Shown here: positions 34,851 through 44,389 of the stretch, piece by piece
How positions within the stretch are numbered: the first letter of the stretch is position 1
Layout: each line of letters begins with the position of its first letter
NCBI RefSeq assembly: GCF_900010725.2
Contig: NZ_LR734883.1
Location: 1-56,191 of the forward strand
DNA: 56,191 nt
Source of the DNA: Planktothrix serta PCC 8927
GTDB taxonomy: Bacteria; Cyanobacteriota; Cyanobacteriia; Cyanobacteriales; Microcoleaceae
Reading direction: 5' to 3'
Program-made: the position numbers and the translations under genes
Notes under the pieces: generated by a model
The model's database searches: none
What the model was told of the DNA's origin: nothing
The model's input: the letters and a program-made list of their open reading frames with translations, nothing else

Positions 34851-35669
34851 TTAAATCCCAGCACCATCTAAAAACTCTTGAATGGTACGATCTTGAAGAC
34901 GGCAATGGGTCGCAGTCAAAACCAAGTATTCTTGATCAGAATCTCTGGTTTGTTCTGGGAAAGTTAGCCTATCTTGATCAGGACAATATTCCAATTTCAG
35001 AGCCGCTTCAAGTTGATCTTGAGCAACGGAGGACTGTTGTTGCAGTGTTTGTACCTGCTGTTCCAATAGTTCAATCCGATCCACTAACATCCGAATCACT
35101 TGCGCTTCTGAGTCAGGAAGACTGCCATGTTCAAGGGGATCAATCCGAACCCCAGAACGATAGACAATACGGCCGGGAACACCAACAACAGTACAATCAG
35201 TTGGAACATCCCGCAGTACCACCGATCCCGCCCCAATGCGGACATTATCACCCAGTTGGATATTGCCTAAAACTTTCGCTCCGGCTCCAACAACAACATT
35301 TTCTCCAAGGGTCGGGTGACGCTTCCCACTTTCTTTCCCCGTTCCCCCCAAGGTCACACCTTGATAAATTAGGCAGAAATCTCCTAAAATAGCTGTTTCA
35401 CCAATCACAACGCCCATGCCATGATCAATGAATACACCTTTGCCAATGACGGCGCCTGGATGAATCTCAATCCCGGTCAAAAAGCGAGCGATATGGGAAA
35501 TCAGACGAGGAATAAACGGAAGTCCCAAGGCATATAACCCGTGTGCTAGGCGGTGAAATAACAAAGCCTGAAGACCGGGGTAGCAGAACAGGACTTCTAA
35601 CCAGTTGCGAGCCGCAGGGTCACGCTCAAAGATAATGCGGAAGTCATCTCGAAGGGTCTTAAGCACCAT
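34851..35669 (-). CDS. cysE: Serine O-acetyltransferase
   Basis: 272 residues. The N-terminal helical region ([36 protein letters not shown]) is followed by a left-handed beta-helix of hexapeptides ([53 protein letters not shown]) and the active-site histidines in FIDHGMG and KRHP. It makes O-acetylserine from serine and acetyl-CoA for cysteine synthesis. A C-terminal coiled and acidic tail of about 70 residues exceeds the E. coli protein's end and could alter feedback or complex formation with cysteine synthase. Confidence 0.94.
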   Translation of the reverse strand: MVLKTLRDDFRIIFERDPAARNWLEVLFCYPGLQALLFHRLAHGLYALGLPFIPRLISHIARFLTGIEIHPGAVIGKGVFIDHGMGVVIGETAILGDFCLIYQGVTLGGTGKESGKRHPTLGENVVVGAGAKVLGNIQLGDNVRIGAGSVVLRDVPTDCTVVGVPGRIVYRSGVRIDPLEHGSLPDSEAQVIRMLVDRIELLEQQVQTLQQQSSVAQDQLEAALKLEYCPDQDRLTFPEQTRDSDQEYLVLTATHCRLQDRTIQEFLDGAGI

Positions 35670-35973
35670 TAATAGCCAATTATTGTTTACAGACCACTCT
35701 TCTCATTTTAAAGGATGAAGGCATCTGGATCACGTTTCGTAATTCGTAATTCCCCATTCCCTGTTCCCTGTTCCCTATTTTAAGATGGATGTTGTTATTA
35801 CTCTTAAGCCTGATTACATTTGGATCTATGTTGGTTACTCAGGTGGCGATTTTACTCCCCACTGATGCGATCGCAAGCCTACATTTGCCCAATTCGATAA
35901 CTTTAGTCGTACTATTAGTCGTACTATCTTGGTGTTTCGGTGAATAAATCTAAAATTTTAAATAAGAGTGAAT
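35670..35973. other. Divergent region cysE / penicillin-binding protein gene
   Basis: 304 bases. A repeat block of TTCGTAA and CCCTGTT heptamers lies at 35735-35779. No small gene or clear promoter pair was recognised. Confidence 0.5.
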
Positions 35974-37797
35974 ATGGAGAGCAATTATTCTTGGGGTACG
36001 GGTGTTCGTCAGACTGAAATTCCTTTGCGATCGGCTCAAAAACGAGATATCCGTCCTTTACATCGTGCCGTATTATTAATGTTCTTGGCAACTCTGGCAA
36101 TGGGTTTGCATTCGTTTCGTCTGGTGCAACTGCAATTTGTCGAAGGCGAGAAAAACCGAGAACGCGCCGAGGACAATCGCATTCGCCTGATTCCTGTCCC
36201 ATCCAATCGGGGTTATATTTTAGATCGCCAGAATAAACCCCTAGCTGCCAATCATTTAACCCGTGCCTTATACATTTGGCCCAAGGAGCAAACACCAGAA
36301 CAATGGACGAAAATTGCCGCGATGCTGAGTCCAGTTCTGAACATGACTCCTGAACAGATTTTAGCTCCGATTGAAAAGGTGGGGTATCAATCCGCAACTT
36401 CCGTGAGAATTAGTCAGTTTTTGACACCCCAGGCTTTTGTTTGGTTAGGAGAAAAATCCGCCGAGTTACCCGGTTTGGAAGTCAGAACCGAATCCAGCCG
36501 TTATTATCCCCAAGGGAGCATCGCCTCACAGGTCTTGGGCTATATTGGTGAAGCCACCTCCGAGGAGTTGAAAAAACACCCGCAATGGCCGATGGGGATG
36601 GTTGTGGGACAGTTGGGAATTGAAGCGATGGCTAATCAACAACTGTCCGGGGTTTGGGGTTCTCGCTTAATTGAAGTCAATAGCATGAACCAAGAATTAC
36701 GAGAACTGGGTGAACGCGCCTCTGAAGGGGGAAAAAATGTTAAATTAACCCTTGATTTGGATTTACAAAGAACCGCAGAAACAGCCCTCGGAGATCGTCG
36801 AGGGGCGGCTGTGGCGTTAAATCCTAAAACGGGAGAAATTTTGGCAATGGCCAGTAGTCCCCGGTTTGATCCGAATATTTTTACTAAACCCATCAGTCAA
36901 AAACAATGGCAAGAACTCCAAGGCGAAGATGATCCGTTTTTAAATCGAGCCCTGCAAGGATATCCACCCGGTAGCACGTTCAAAATTGTGTCCTCGGCGG
37001 CTGCTATGGGTTCGGGTAAATTTACTCCAGATTCCGTGCTGGGTACTTATGCTTCGATTACGGTAGGAGGGATTACCTTTAATGAACATAGTGGGGGTTA
37101 TGGGGTAATTGGCTTTCGAGATGCTCTCGCTTTCAGTAGCAATACGTTTTATTATCAATTGGGAATGGCCGTGGGGCCGGAAAATATTGCCGAATGGGGT
37201 AAACGCTTGGGAATTGGGAACACCAGTTTAGAGCTTTTAGGATTACAGGAAGGGTCAGAAGGATTTATCCCCACCCCTGAAGATAAGGAAAAAACCTATG
37301 GGGAACCCTGGTATTTGGGGGATACGGTTACGATGTCTATTGGTCAAGGGGCTGTGTTAGCCACGCCGTTAGAGTTGGCGGTGATGGTTTCTGCGATCGC
37401 AAATGGCGGTTATCGCGTTAAACCCCATCTATTAGCTGATTTAACCAAAACCGCGAAAACGAAACCGGAACCTACAGGACTCAAACCAGAAGCGGTTCAG
37501 GTGATCAAAGAAGGGCTGATTGCTGTGGTTGAGTATGGGACGGGTCAAGGGATGAATGATGGTTCAATTCCTTTAACCGGGGGGAAAACCGGGACTTCGG
37601 AAGTATTGGGACAAACCTCTCACTCCCTGTATGTGACCTTTGGGCCTGCTAATAATCCAGAAATTGCGATCGCCGTTGTGGTGGAAAATGGCGGTTATGG
37701 CTCAAAATCGGCCGCTCCTATTGCTAAAGCCATGTTTCAAACTTATTTTTCTAAGGGAACAGGGAACAGGGAACAGGGAACAGGGAATGGGGAATAG
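35974..37797 (+). CDS. mrdA: Penicillin-binding protein 2 (class B transpeptidase)
   Basis: 607 residues from ATG 35974; a GTG two codons earlier is in frame. One membrane anchor (AVLLMFLATLAMGLHSFRLVQL) precedes the PBP dimer domain (NRIRLIPVPSNRGYILDRQNKPLA). The transpeptidase domain holds S334-T-F-K (PPGSTFKIV), S388-S-N and K538-T-G (GGKTGTSE), all intact. It cross-links peptidoglycan during elongation. The last residues (GTGNREQGTGNGE) come from the GGGAACA array at 37755-37840 and replace the natural C-terminus, apparently without harm. Confidence 0.92.
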   Translation: MESNYSWGTGVRQTEIPLRSAQKRDIRPLHRAVLLMFLATLAMGLHSFRLVQLQFVEGEKNRERAEDNRIRLIPVPSNRGYILDRQNKPLAANHLTRALYIWPKEQTPEQWTKIAAMLSPVLNMTPEQILAPIEKVGYQSATSVRISQFLTPQAFVWLGEKSAELPGLEVRTESSRYYPQGSIASQVLGYIGEATSEELKKHPQWPMGMVVGQLGIEAMANQQLSGVWGSRLIEVNSMNQELRELGERASEGGKNVKLTLDLDLQRTAETALGDRRGAAVALNPKTGEILAMASSPRFDPNIFTKPISQKQWQELQGEDDPFLNRALQGYPPGSTFKIVSSAAAMGSGKFTPDSVLGTYASITVGGITFNEHSGGYGVIGFRDALAFSSNTFYYQLGMAVGPENIAEWGKRLGIGNTSLELLGLQEGSEGFIPTPEDKEKTYGEPWYLGDTVTMSIGQGAVLATPLELAVMVSAIANGGYRVKPHLLADLTKTAKTKPEPTGLKPEAVQVIKEGLIAVVEYGTGQGMNDGSIPLTGGKTGTSEVLGQTSHSLYVTFGPANNPEIAIAVVVENGGYGSKSAAPIAKAMFQTYFSKGTGNREQGTGNGE

Positions 37798-37840
37798 GCA
37801 ATAGGCAATAGGCAATAGGCAATAGGCAATGGGGAACAAG
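37755..37840. repeat. GGGAACA then GGCAATA heptamer array
   Basis: Five GGGAACA-type units followed by six GGCAATA-type units. The first part is translated as the end of the penicillin-binding protein; the stop TAG is itself in a repeat unit. Confidence 0.88.
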
Positions 37841-37901
37841 TCAAAAACTCACCGAATGAGATGATTTTTTCCTTGTTCCTTGTTTCTTGTACCCCTATTT
37901 T

Positions 37902-38903
37902 TTATTCCATTGTTAATACTAATTTACCTCTGGTGACTCCGGCTTCTAATACTTTGTGAGCAACAGAAGCTGCTGCTAAGGGAAAGGTTTGATTAACTAA
38001 TATTTTTAATTTTCCTTCATCCATTAACCGAGCGCATTGTTGCAGAATTTTAGCCTGATCTACTTGATCATTAATCCGGGCTTGTAACATCGGTGTTAAC
38101 ATTAATTCTAAACTCATGCGTAAATTTCGTAACCGAGCTTCTTTTAACGTTCCTAACTTGGGATCAGGTTCTAAAATACTCACTAAATCCCCATAATTTT
38201 TAACCGCTAAAACCGTTTGATAAAATACCTCTTTGCCAACAGTATCAAACGCTAAATCAACCCCTTCTCCCTGCGTCCATTCTAAAACCTTCTCCACAAA
38301 ATCCGTTGCTTTGTAATTAATTACAAAATCTGCCCCTAATTCCTGCACAAACGCCCCATTTTCAGCAGAACTAACCGTTGTGGCAACTTCTGCTCCTTGT
38401 AATTTTGCTAACTGAATGGCAACATGACCCACGCCACCTGCACCCCCATGAATTAACACTTTTTGTCCCGGTTGTAATCTTCCCCGGTCATACAACGCTT
38501 CCCAAGCCGTAATTAAAACTAAGGGGGATGCCGCCGCTTCAATAAAACTCAAACTTTGGGGTTTCAAAGTAGCGAATTTTTCATCAATAACGGTTAATTC
38601 TGCATAATTTCCATAGTCTCCACCGAGTCCCCCATTACAGAAATAGACGGCATCTCCGACTTGAAATTTTTCCACTTCTGAGCCGATGGCTTCCACAATT
38701 CCCGCCCCATCACACCCTAAAATAGCGGGCATTTGATCAGGATAAAACGTACCTCTACTGCGTAATTTTGTATCAATAGGATTAATTCCCGCCGCTTTTA
38801 AGCGGACTAAAATTTCAGTGGCGGATTGAATTTTAGGATCAGGGACTTCTTGAAATTGCAAAACATCGGGTTCCCCAACTGCTGTCATAATAACTGCTTT
38901 CAT
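37902..38903 (-). CDS. Zinc-type alcohol dehydrogenase / quinone oxidoreductase-like (MDR family)
   Basis: 333 residues. A GroES-like N-terminal domain (MKAVIMTAVGEPDVLQFQEVPDPK, LKAAGINPIDTKLR, LGCDGAGIVEAIG) precedes a Rossmann domain with VLIHGGAGGVGHVAIQLAKLQGAEV for NADPH. Structural zinc cysteines are absent, so it belongs to the zinc-free quinone oxidoreductase branch. Reduction of quinones or reactive enones is likely; the substrate is not known. Confidence 0.88.
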   Translation of the reverse strand: MKAVIMTAVGEPDVLQFQEVPDPKIQSATEILVRLKAAGINPIDTKLRSRGTFYPDQMPAILGCDGAGIVEAIGSEVEKFQVGDAVYFCNGGLGGDYGNYAELTVIDEKFATLKPQSLSFIEAAASPLVLITAWEALYDRGRLQPGQKVLIHGGAGGVGHVAIQLAKLQGAEVATTVSSAENGAFVQELGADFVINYKATDFVEKVLEWTQGEGVDLAFDTVGKEVFYQTVLAVKNYGDLVSILEPDPKLGTLKEARLRNLRMSLELMLTPMLQARINDQVDQAKILQQCARLMDEGKLKILVNQTFPLAAASVAHKVLEAGVTRGKLVLTME

Positions 38904-39042
38904 AAGTCATCCTCAGTAATTAGTAATCAGTGTAGAGATGGGCTATGGCGCGTCTGTATCCTTAATCGGTAAAATAATCAAGGAGAATAAAGCCCTGAAG
39001 GGCTTACTACAGGCGGGAAAGATCTGACTTAACCCGCCCGTA

Positions 39043-39076
39043 CCCGTCAACAGTCAACAGTCAACCGTCAACAATT
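39043..39076. repeat. GTCAACA heptamer array
   Basis: Four units (GTCAACA, GTCAACA, GTCAACC, GTCAACA) between two co-directional genes. Confidence 0.85.
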
Positions 39077-39082
39077 ACTGTA

Positions 39083-40363
39083 TTACATCGTTAACGATTG
39101 CACATTGGTTTCAATTAATTTTGCCAAACTTTGCAGAAATGCGGCTGCATCGGCGCCATAAATAATTCGATGATCGCAAGTAATATTCACTTGCATTTGG
39201 CGTTTAACCGCCATTGAACCATCGGGAGAAACCACTAATTGAGGACGGGATGCACCTACCGCTAAAATTCCACCTTGACCGGAAGGTAAAATCGCATCAA
39301 ACAGATCTACCCCAAACATTCCCAAATTGGATAGGGTAAATGTTCCACTGTTGTACTCATCCGGTTGTAACTGTTTAGCCCTAGACCGTTCGACTAAATC
39401 TTGCCAAGTTCGAGACAGGGAATAAATATCAATTTGATCGGCATTTTTTAACACCGGAGTAATTAAACCGCCATCGGGCATTGCTACGGCGATCGCAATA
39501 TTAATACCCGCATGATATTGAGTCCCATTTTCGACATAACTGGCATTCACAATCGGATGTTTTTGTAACGTTAATGCCACTGCTTTTGCTAACAGTGCCG
39601 TCATGGTTACACCTTTGGATTTCAGTTGTTTATAAAGCTGATCCAAAGCATCCGTTGTAATCGTATATCCCACCCGGAACACCGGAATAGACAAACTCGC
39701 CGTCATATTTCTGACAACGGCGCTTTGCAGGGTGTTCATCGGTGCGATTTGACCCAGAGGAACAGCCACAGCCACCGGAGCCGGAGCCTTAGCCACAGGC
39801 TGACTCACGGCGGGGGCTGGGATCTGAGGTTGAGTCTGGGGTGCAGCCGGACGTCCAGAGGCTGTTTCCACGTCAGTAGCGACGATGCGACCATAAGGCC
39901 CACTTCCGGTTAATGTCGCTAAATCTAAATTCAGTTCTTTCGCTAATTTGCGGGCACGGGGAGAGGCCACAATCCGGCCATTCCGAGGCGTTACGGTAGT
40001 CGCTTCCATAACAGCCGTCGCCACAACGGGACTGGCTGCAACAGTTTGAGTGGCGGGTGCTGGGGCGGAAACTGAAGCACTCGCAGAGGAGGCTTTCTGT
40101 TTCGCCTGTTCAATTTCCCCTTGGGTTTCTGCGATTAACGCAATGGTATTGCCCACCGGGGCGGCTTCTCCAGCCGGAACAATAATCGTTGCCAAATAGC
40201 CTTCATAGAAGGATTCTACATCCATATCGGCTTTATCTGACTCAACGATCAGAACGGTTTCCCCTTTTTCAACTTTATCGCCGGGGGACTTTTGCCAAGA
40301 AACAATTTTACCCTCGGTCATCGTGGAACTCAGGGCGGGCATAAAAACTTCATGAATTGCCAT
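39083..40363 (-). CDS. pdhC: Dihydrolipoamide acetyltransferase, E2 of pyruvate dehydrogenase
   Basis: 426 residues. A lipoyl domain with the lipoylated Lys44 (VESDKADMDVES) is followed by an Ala/Pro-rich linker, the E1/E3-binding domain (ASPRARKLAKELNLDLATLTGSGPYGRIVATDVE) and a catalytic domain ending DHRIIYGADAAAFLQSL with the active histidine. It carries acetyl groups from pyruvate decarboxylation to CoA. One lipoyl domain only, as usual in cyanobacteria. The E1 and E3 genes are not next to it. Confidence 0.94.
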   Translation of the reverse strand: MAIHEVFMPALSSTMTEGKIVSWQKSPGDKVEKGETVLIVESDKADMDVESFYEGYLATIIVPAGEAAPVGNTIALIAETQGEIEQAKQKASSASASVSAPAPATQTVAASPVVATAVMEATTVTPRNGRIVASPRARKLAKELNLDLATLTGSGPYGRIVATDVETASGRPAAPQTQPQIPAPAVSQPVAKAPAPVAVAVPLGQIAPMNTLQSAVVRNMTASLSIPVFRVGYTITTDALDQLYKQLKSKGVTMTALLAKAVALTLQKHPIVNASYVENGTQYHAGINIAIAVAMPDGGLITPVLKNADQIDIYSLSRTWQDLVERSRAKQLQPDEYNSGTFTLSNLGMFGVDLFDAILPSGQGGILAVGASRPQLVVSPDGSMAVKRQMQVNITCDHRIIYGADAAAFLQSLAKLIETNVQSLTM

Positions 40364-40723
40364 AAGCGTGATCAGAAATAGAGTTCAAACGTGAAATCAG
40401 TGTTGATTGTTTACGATGTCCGGGCGGGGTAACCCCCAAAGCGTGTCAACTTAAGCCAAAAACTGGTGATTATAGCCCAGATTAGATCCCCCTAAATCCC
40501 CCTTAAAAAGGGGGGGTTGGGGGGATCGTTCCCCCCTTGTTAAGGGGGGTTAGGGGGGATCTAGGACGCTTCAAAAAAATCAAAGAACTTTCGGTAACAA
40601 GCCTACTTTTAGCGCGATTGTTGACACTCCTTGGGTGCCCCCGCCCCTACGAATGTTGAGGTGTTGCGAGAATGCCCATTCCCGATTCCCAATTAACCGT
40701 CAACCGATAACCGACAACAATCT
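40364..40723. other. Intergenic stretch with G/C-run inverted repeats
   Basis: 360 bases without a gene. The core at 40484-40562 has C-runs and G-runs that pair (GATCCCCC...GGGGGGATC; CCCCCCTTGTTAAGGGGGG), a dispersed repeat of many cyanobacteria. A GTCAACC/GATAACC array remnant is at 40690-40717. Confidence 0.65.
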
Positions 40724-41170
40724 TTAAATGTCTCCGCGAATTTCTTCAATGACACCATCTCGTAAAAGAACTTCCACTTGCATTTTAGTGATCAAATTGT
40801 CACCTTCTACAACGGTAAAGATACTTTCAATTTGTCCCTGACTGACTTCTTGTTCAAGTTCTAAGGTTTGAACTTGTTGAAGTTGTTGCAAGTGTTGATT
40901 TTTCTGATCTAAGAGTTGACTTTTGCGTTCATTAACCTGAACTTGTATATTTTCTACTTGTTGCAATGCGTCGGGGCCAAGGGGATGCAGACTTTGGCGT
41001 TTAATTTCTGCCACCATCCGTTGTCCATTCATTTCTAACTGTTGCAACTCACTATCAATTTGATTAATTTGGACTTGAAGTTGCTGTTGAGCTTCTTCCT
41101 TCCAACGGGGTGTGACCACCGCTTTCACGTTGATCGGTCGTTTTAACAGTAATTGTCTGAGATTGTCCAT
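40724..41170 (-). CDS. YlqD-family protein
   Basis: 148 residues: LLLKRPINVKAVVTPRWKEEAQQQLQVQ, a long Gln/Glu-rich coiled coil (about 25-110), and a beta C-terminus (DNLITKMQVEVLLRDGVIEEIRGDI). This is the YlqD pattern. Cytoplasmic; the function of the family is not established. Separate from its neighbours by 160 bases and a GGCGACG-CGCA-CGTCGCC hairpin at 41221-41238. Confidence 0.82.
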   Translation of the reverse strand: MDNLRQLLLKRPINVKAVVTPRWKEEAQQQLQVQINQIDSELQQLEMNGQRMVAEIKRQSLHPLGPDALQQVENIQVQVNERKSQLLDQKNQHLQQLQQVQTLELEQEVSQGQIESIFTVVEGDNLITKMQVEVLLRDGVIEEIRGDI

Positions 41171-41330
41171 AAGTTGTTATGCCTGTCCGTTGTCAGTCCT
41201 CCGTCACCCGTGCAACGTAAAGGCGACGCGCACGTCGCCCGTACACAACCGTTCATCGACTTGAATACACAAAATGTGTAGGACGGTGACGGCTATCCTC
41301 AGTTGATCAGTTTCTATTCAGCTTAGATTG

Positions 41331-43283
41331 CTAACGGGTGACGGTTTCATACATTTTGTTAATCATATCGCGGTAGCGTTCCATTACAACCGGGCGCTTG
41401 ACCTTCAAAGTTTGGGTTAACATCCCATTTTCAATCGAGAAAGGTTCTCGAAGTAGCTGAAACGGGCCGATTCGATCATCAATCCGATAACTGGGACGGT
41501 TTTTGACTTCCCGGTTAAGTTCCTCTCGGAACAGGTTTTGGATGTTGGGACTGTCTAAGGTGATTCCCTGAGTTGAGTTAAGGGCTTCTTCAGGTAGTTT
41601 CAAGTTGAGATTTTGCCGAGTTGCCCACTGTTTTAAGGCCTCTAAATTGGGAACAATTAACGCCCCTAAGCTTTTTTGATCCTGACCCACTAACATAATT
41701 TGATCAATATAGGGACTGCGTAAACAAGCATCTTCAATGGCTTGGGGTTCAATATTTTCACCATTTGTTAAAACAATTGTATCTTTTGCCCGACCTGTTA
41801 ATACCAAGTCATTTTGCGGGGATAACCAACCTAAATCTCCGGTATCAAACCATCCATCCTCATTAATCGCTTTAGCTGTGGCTTGGGGATTTTCAAAATA
41901 GCCCGTCATCACCTGTGGCCCCCGTGCTAAGATTAACCCTTTTTCCCCACAGGGCAAGATTTGACGGGTTTCGGGGTCAACAATACACAGTTCAGTTTCG
42001 GGGATGGGTCTACCCGATGACCCGCGTAAATTATGCCGTTCTCGACGAGCACTTAACACCGGGGCGGTTTCAGTTAACCCATATCCCACTAATAAATTAA
42101 TCCCCACACTTTCATAGAAATTTTCCAGGTGCATAGCGAGGGAACCTCCGCCACTAATGGCAAATTTCAGTTGTCCCCCGGTGGCTTCTCGAACTTTTTG
42201 ATACACTAAGCGATCGCCTAAACGATGCAAAGGCGCTAATAGCCAAGTTTGTAACTGAGCGAGGAATTTTTCAGAGCTTGAAGCAGGTTCTAAATTTAAA
42301 GTTAATCCTTGCACAACCCGACGGGCTAAAATATATCTTTCACTGACGGAAAGGAAAAAGTTAACTATTTTTTGTCGCTTAGGAGGTTGTTCTCGAAATT
42401 GTTTTTGTGCACCCTCATAAATCGATTCCCAAATTCGAGGCACACTGATCATATAATGGGGTTTAAATTGTTTTAAGTCTGGTTTAAAATAGCGAATACT
42501 CGTATAAACAACGGTGCAACCTTGGGATAAACAAAAATATTGTCCGGTGCGTCCAAAAGTATGCCAAGTGGGAAGAATACTCAGAAATACTTCTCCGGGG
42601 TCGGGGTTAATTACATCAGGAATAGCATTAATTTGATGCAGTAAATTCCCATGAGTTAACATCACTCCCTTGGGTTTTCCGGTTGTTCCTGAAGTATAGA
42701 GGAGTGTGGCTAAGGTTTCTCGACTGTATTGAACAGGTTTAAAAGGGGTATTTTTCCCTTTTTCCATCAGTTGACTAAAGTTTAAAACTGGAATCGTCGG
42801 TAAATCATGAGAATTGGGGGTTTCATCCGATAGCAAAATCACAAATTGAATCGGTAAATCTTCAATTTCAGGACGCAATTTTTTCAACAGAGCAAAGTTT
42901 TCTAGCACTAAGCCTGTACTACCGCTATCTTTAAGAATATAAGCTAATTCGGCGGGATCGGCTGTTCCCCCGCGCACAACATCCGCCGCTCCAGCACTGA
43001 GTATTCCTTGATCCGCAATCATCCAACGAGGGCTATCATCGGAGAATAGGGCAATGCGTGGCGGTAGCCCATCCGTTGTGGCTTCTATTCCCAAGGTTTG
43101 TAACCCGGTGGCAAATTGTTGAATTTGCTGCCACACTTGCGAATAGCTCAGACGCACTTCTGGCTTCCCATGAGGGTCATGTAGCGCAATAATTTGACCG
43201 ATATTTTGGCTCAAAATCGGCCAAATTTCAGGAAAACATTGTAGAGAAGAATACACAGAACGCCAGTCAGTCAGATTGATCAT
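41331..43283 (-). CDS. aas: AMP-forming acyl-CoA / acyl-ACP synthetase
   Basis: 650 residues of the ANL superfamily: LLYTSGTTGKPKGVMLTHGNLL (P-loop), VGYGLTETAPVLSAR, DGWFDTGDLGWL, and the C-terminal lysine region NGMLTQTLKVKRPVVMERY. Length and sequence fit the single long-chain acyl activating enzyme of cyanobacteria, shown in Synechocystis to be an acyl-ACP synthetase that recycles fatty acids. The ACP rather than CoA specificity is from that family knowledge, not from residues seen here. Confidence 0.9.
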   Translation of the reverse strand: MINLTDWRSVYSSLQCFPEIWPILSQNIGQIIALHDPHGKPEVRLSYSQVWQQIQQFATGLQTLGIEATTDGLPPRIALFSDDSPRWMIADQGILSAGAADVVRGGTADPAELAYILKDSGSTGLVLENFALLKKLRPEIEDLPIQFVILLSDETPNSHDLPTIPVLNFSQLMEKGKNTPFKPVQYSRETLATLLYTSGTTGKPKGVMLTHGNLLHQINAIPDVINPDPGEVFLSILPTWHTFGRTGQYFCLSQGCTVVYTSIRYFKPDLKQFKPHYMISVPRIWESIYEGAQKQFREQPPKRQKIVNFFLSVSERYILARRVVQGLTLNLEPASSSEKFLAQLQTWLLAPLHRLGDRLVYQKVREATGGQLKFAISGGGSLAMHLENFYESVGINLLVGYGLTETAPVLSARRERHNLRGSSGRPIPETELCIVDPETRQILPCGEKGLILARGPQVMTGYFENPQATAKAINEDGWFDTGDLGWLSPQNDLVLTGRAKDTIVLTNGENIEPQAIEDACLRSPYIDQIMLVGQDQKSLGALIVPNLEALKQWATRQNLNLKLPEEALNSTQGITLDSPNIQNLFREELNREVKNRPSYRIDDRIGPFQLLREPFSIENGMLTQTLKVKRPVVMERYRDMINKMYETVTR

Positions 43284-43479
43284 AGCAAACTATTTTAGTC
43301 AGTCAACAACGTGGGTCGGAACATCCACAATCGGATGATTCTCTATCTATACTGTGACTATCATCGTATCTTGCTTATGAGTCTCAAGATAAACAGAGGA
43401 CAGATTTTTGTCTGGCTCAGGTTTAGCCGATCAAGGTTTGGGTTAACAGTCAACAGTCAACCATCAACAATTATAGTTT

Positions 43480-44349
43480 ATGTTAGAATTTACTGCCCGA
43501 TATGATTTTATTGATTGTCCGACTCCCGAAGAACATCGCATGGCTTACTGGGAATGGGGAGATCCAAATAATCGAGAGGTTTTAATTTGTGTTCATGGTT
43601 TAACCTTAAATGGGAGAAGTTTTGAGAGGTTAGCAACGGTTTTATCCTCCCATTATCGAGTCATTTGTCCTGATTTAGTCGGTCGAGGAAATAGTGATTG
43701 GTTAACTGAACCTAAATATTATGTTTGGCCGACGTATTTCGCTGATTTGGTGTATTTTTTACAACAGTTAAATTTGCATCAGGTTGATTGGTTGGGAACA
43801 TCCCTAGGCGGAGTTATGGGAATGTTTATGGCGGCAGAATTTCCCCAACAGATAAAAAAATTAGTCTTAAATGATGTGGGAGCGTTCCTATCTCAAAAAT
43901 CCCTGGAAAAAATTGCCAACTATTTATTATTTTCTCCTAAAGAATTTTCTAATTTAGAACTTGCAGAAAATAACCTGCGGTCAATTTATGCTGGTTTTGG
44001 AGATCTCACCGATGAACAATGGAAACAGTTATTAAATATCTCAATTGTTCCTGATTCTGATGCTGGATATCGTTGGCATTATGATCCGCAACTGGCGGCT
44101 CCCTTTGCTGAACAAAATGGCATAACTTCAAAAGATATTGAGTTATGGGATACTTGGTCTAAAGTTACCTGTCCGACCCTATTAATTCATGGAGAAAATT
44201 CGGAATTATTACTTCCAGAAACAATTGAAAAAATGCAGCTAGATCATTCTAATTTAGAGGTTGTTCATCTTCCTAATATTGGTCATGCACCCGCTTTGAT
44301 GGCTGAAGATCAAATTTTAAGGGTTCAAAATTGGTTACTCAATTTCTAA
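43480..44349 (+). CDS. Alpha/beta hydrolase (serine nucleophile)
   Basis: 289 residues. The oxyanion region is CVHGLTLNGRSFERLA, the nucleophile Ser108 lies in GTSLGG, the acid probably in LIHGENSELL, and the histidine in LPNIGHAPALM. Unlike the hydrolase at 21813 it has a serine nucleophile, so esterase or thioesterase-like activity is more likely. Forty bases upstream of a flavin oxidoreductase gene; the two may be co-transcribed with the next. Confidence 0.85.
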   Translation: MLEFTARYDFIDCPTPEEHRMAYWEWGDPNNREVLICVHGLTLNGRSFERLATVLSSHYRVICPDLVGRGNSDWLTEPKYYVWPTYFADLVYFLQQLNLHQVDWLGTSLGGVMGMFMAAEFPQQIKKLVLNDVGAFLSQKSLEKIANYLLFSPKEFSNLELAENNLRSIYAGFGDLTDEQWKQLLNISIVPDSDAGYRWHYDPQLAAPFAEQNGITSKDIELWDTWSKVTCPTLLIHGENSELLLPETIEKMQLDHSNLEVVHLPNIGHAPALMAEDQILRVQNWLLNF

Positions 44350-44389
44350 TTTTGATTCATAATTAGGTATACAATTTAAAGGATAAATT

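Noticed and set aside
34820-35392. 190-codon frame on the plus strand
   Set aside because: It is the shadow of cysE, whose beta-helix motifs are clear on the minus strand.
40484-40562. G-runs as a possible G-quadruplex regulator
   Set aside because: The C-runs and G-runs pair as simple hairpins and the block resembles a dispersed cyanobacterial repeat; no gene start is close.
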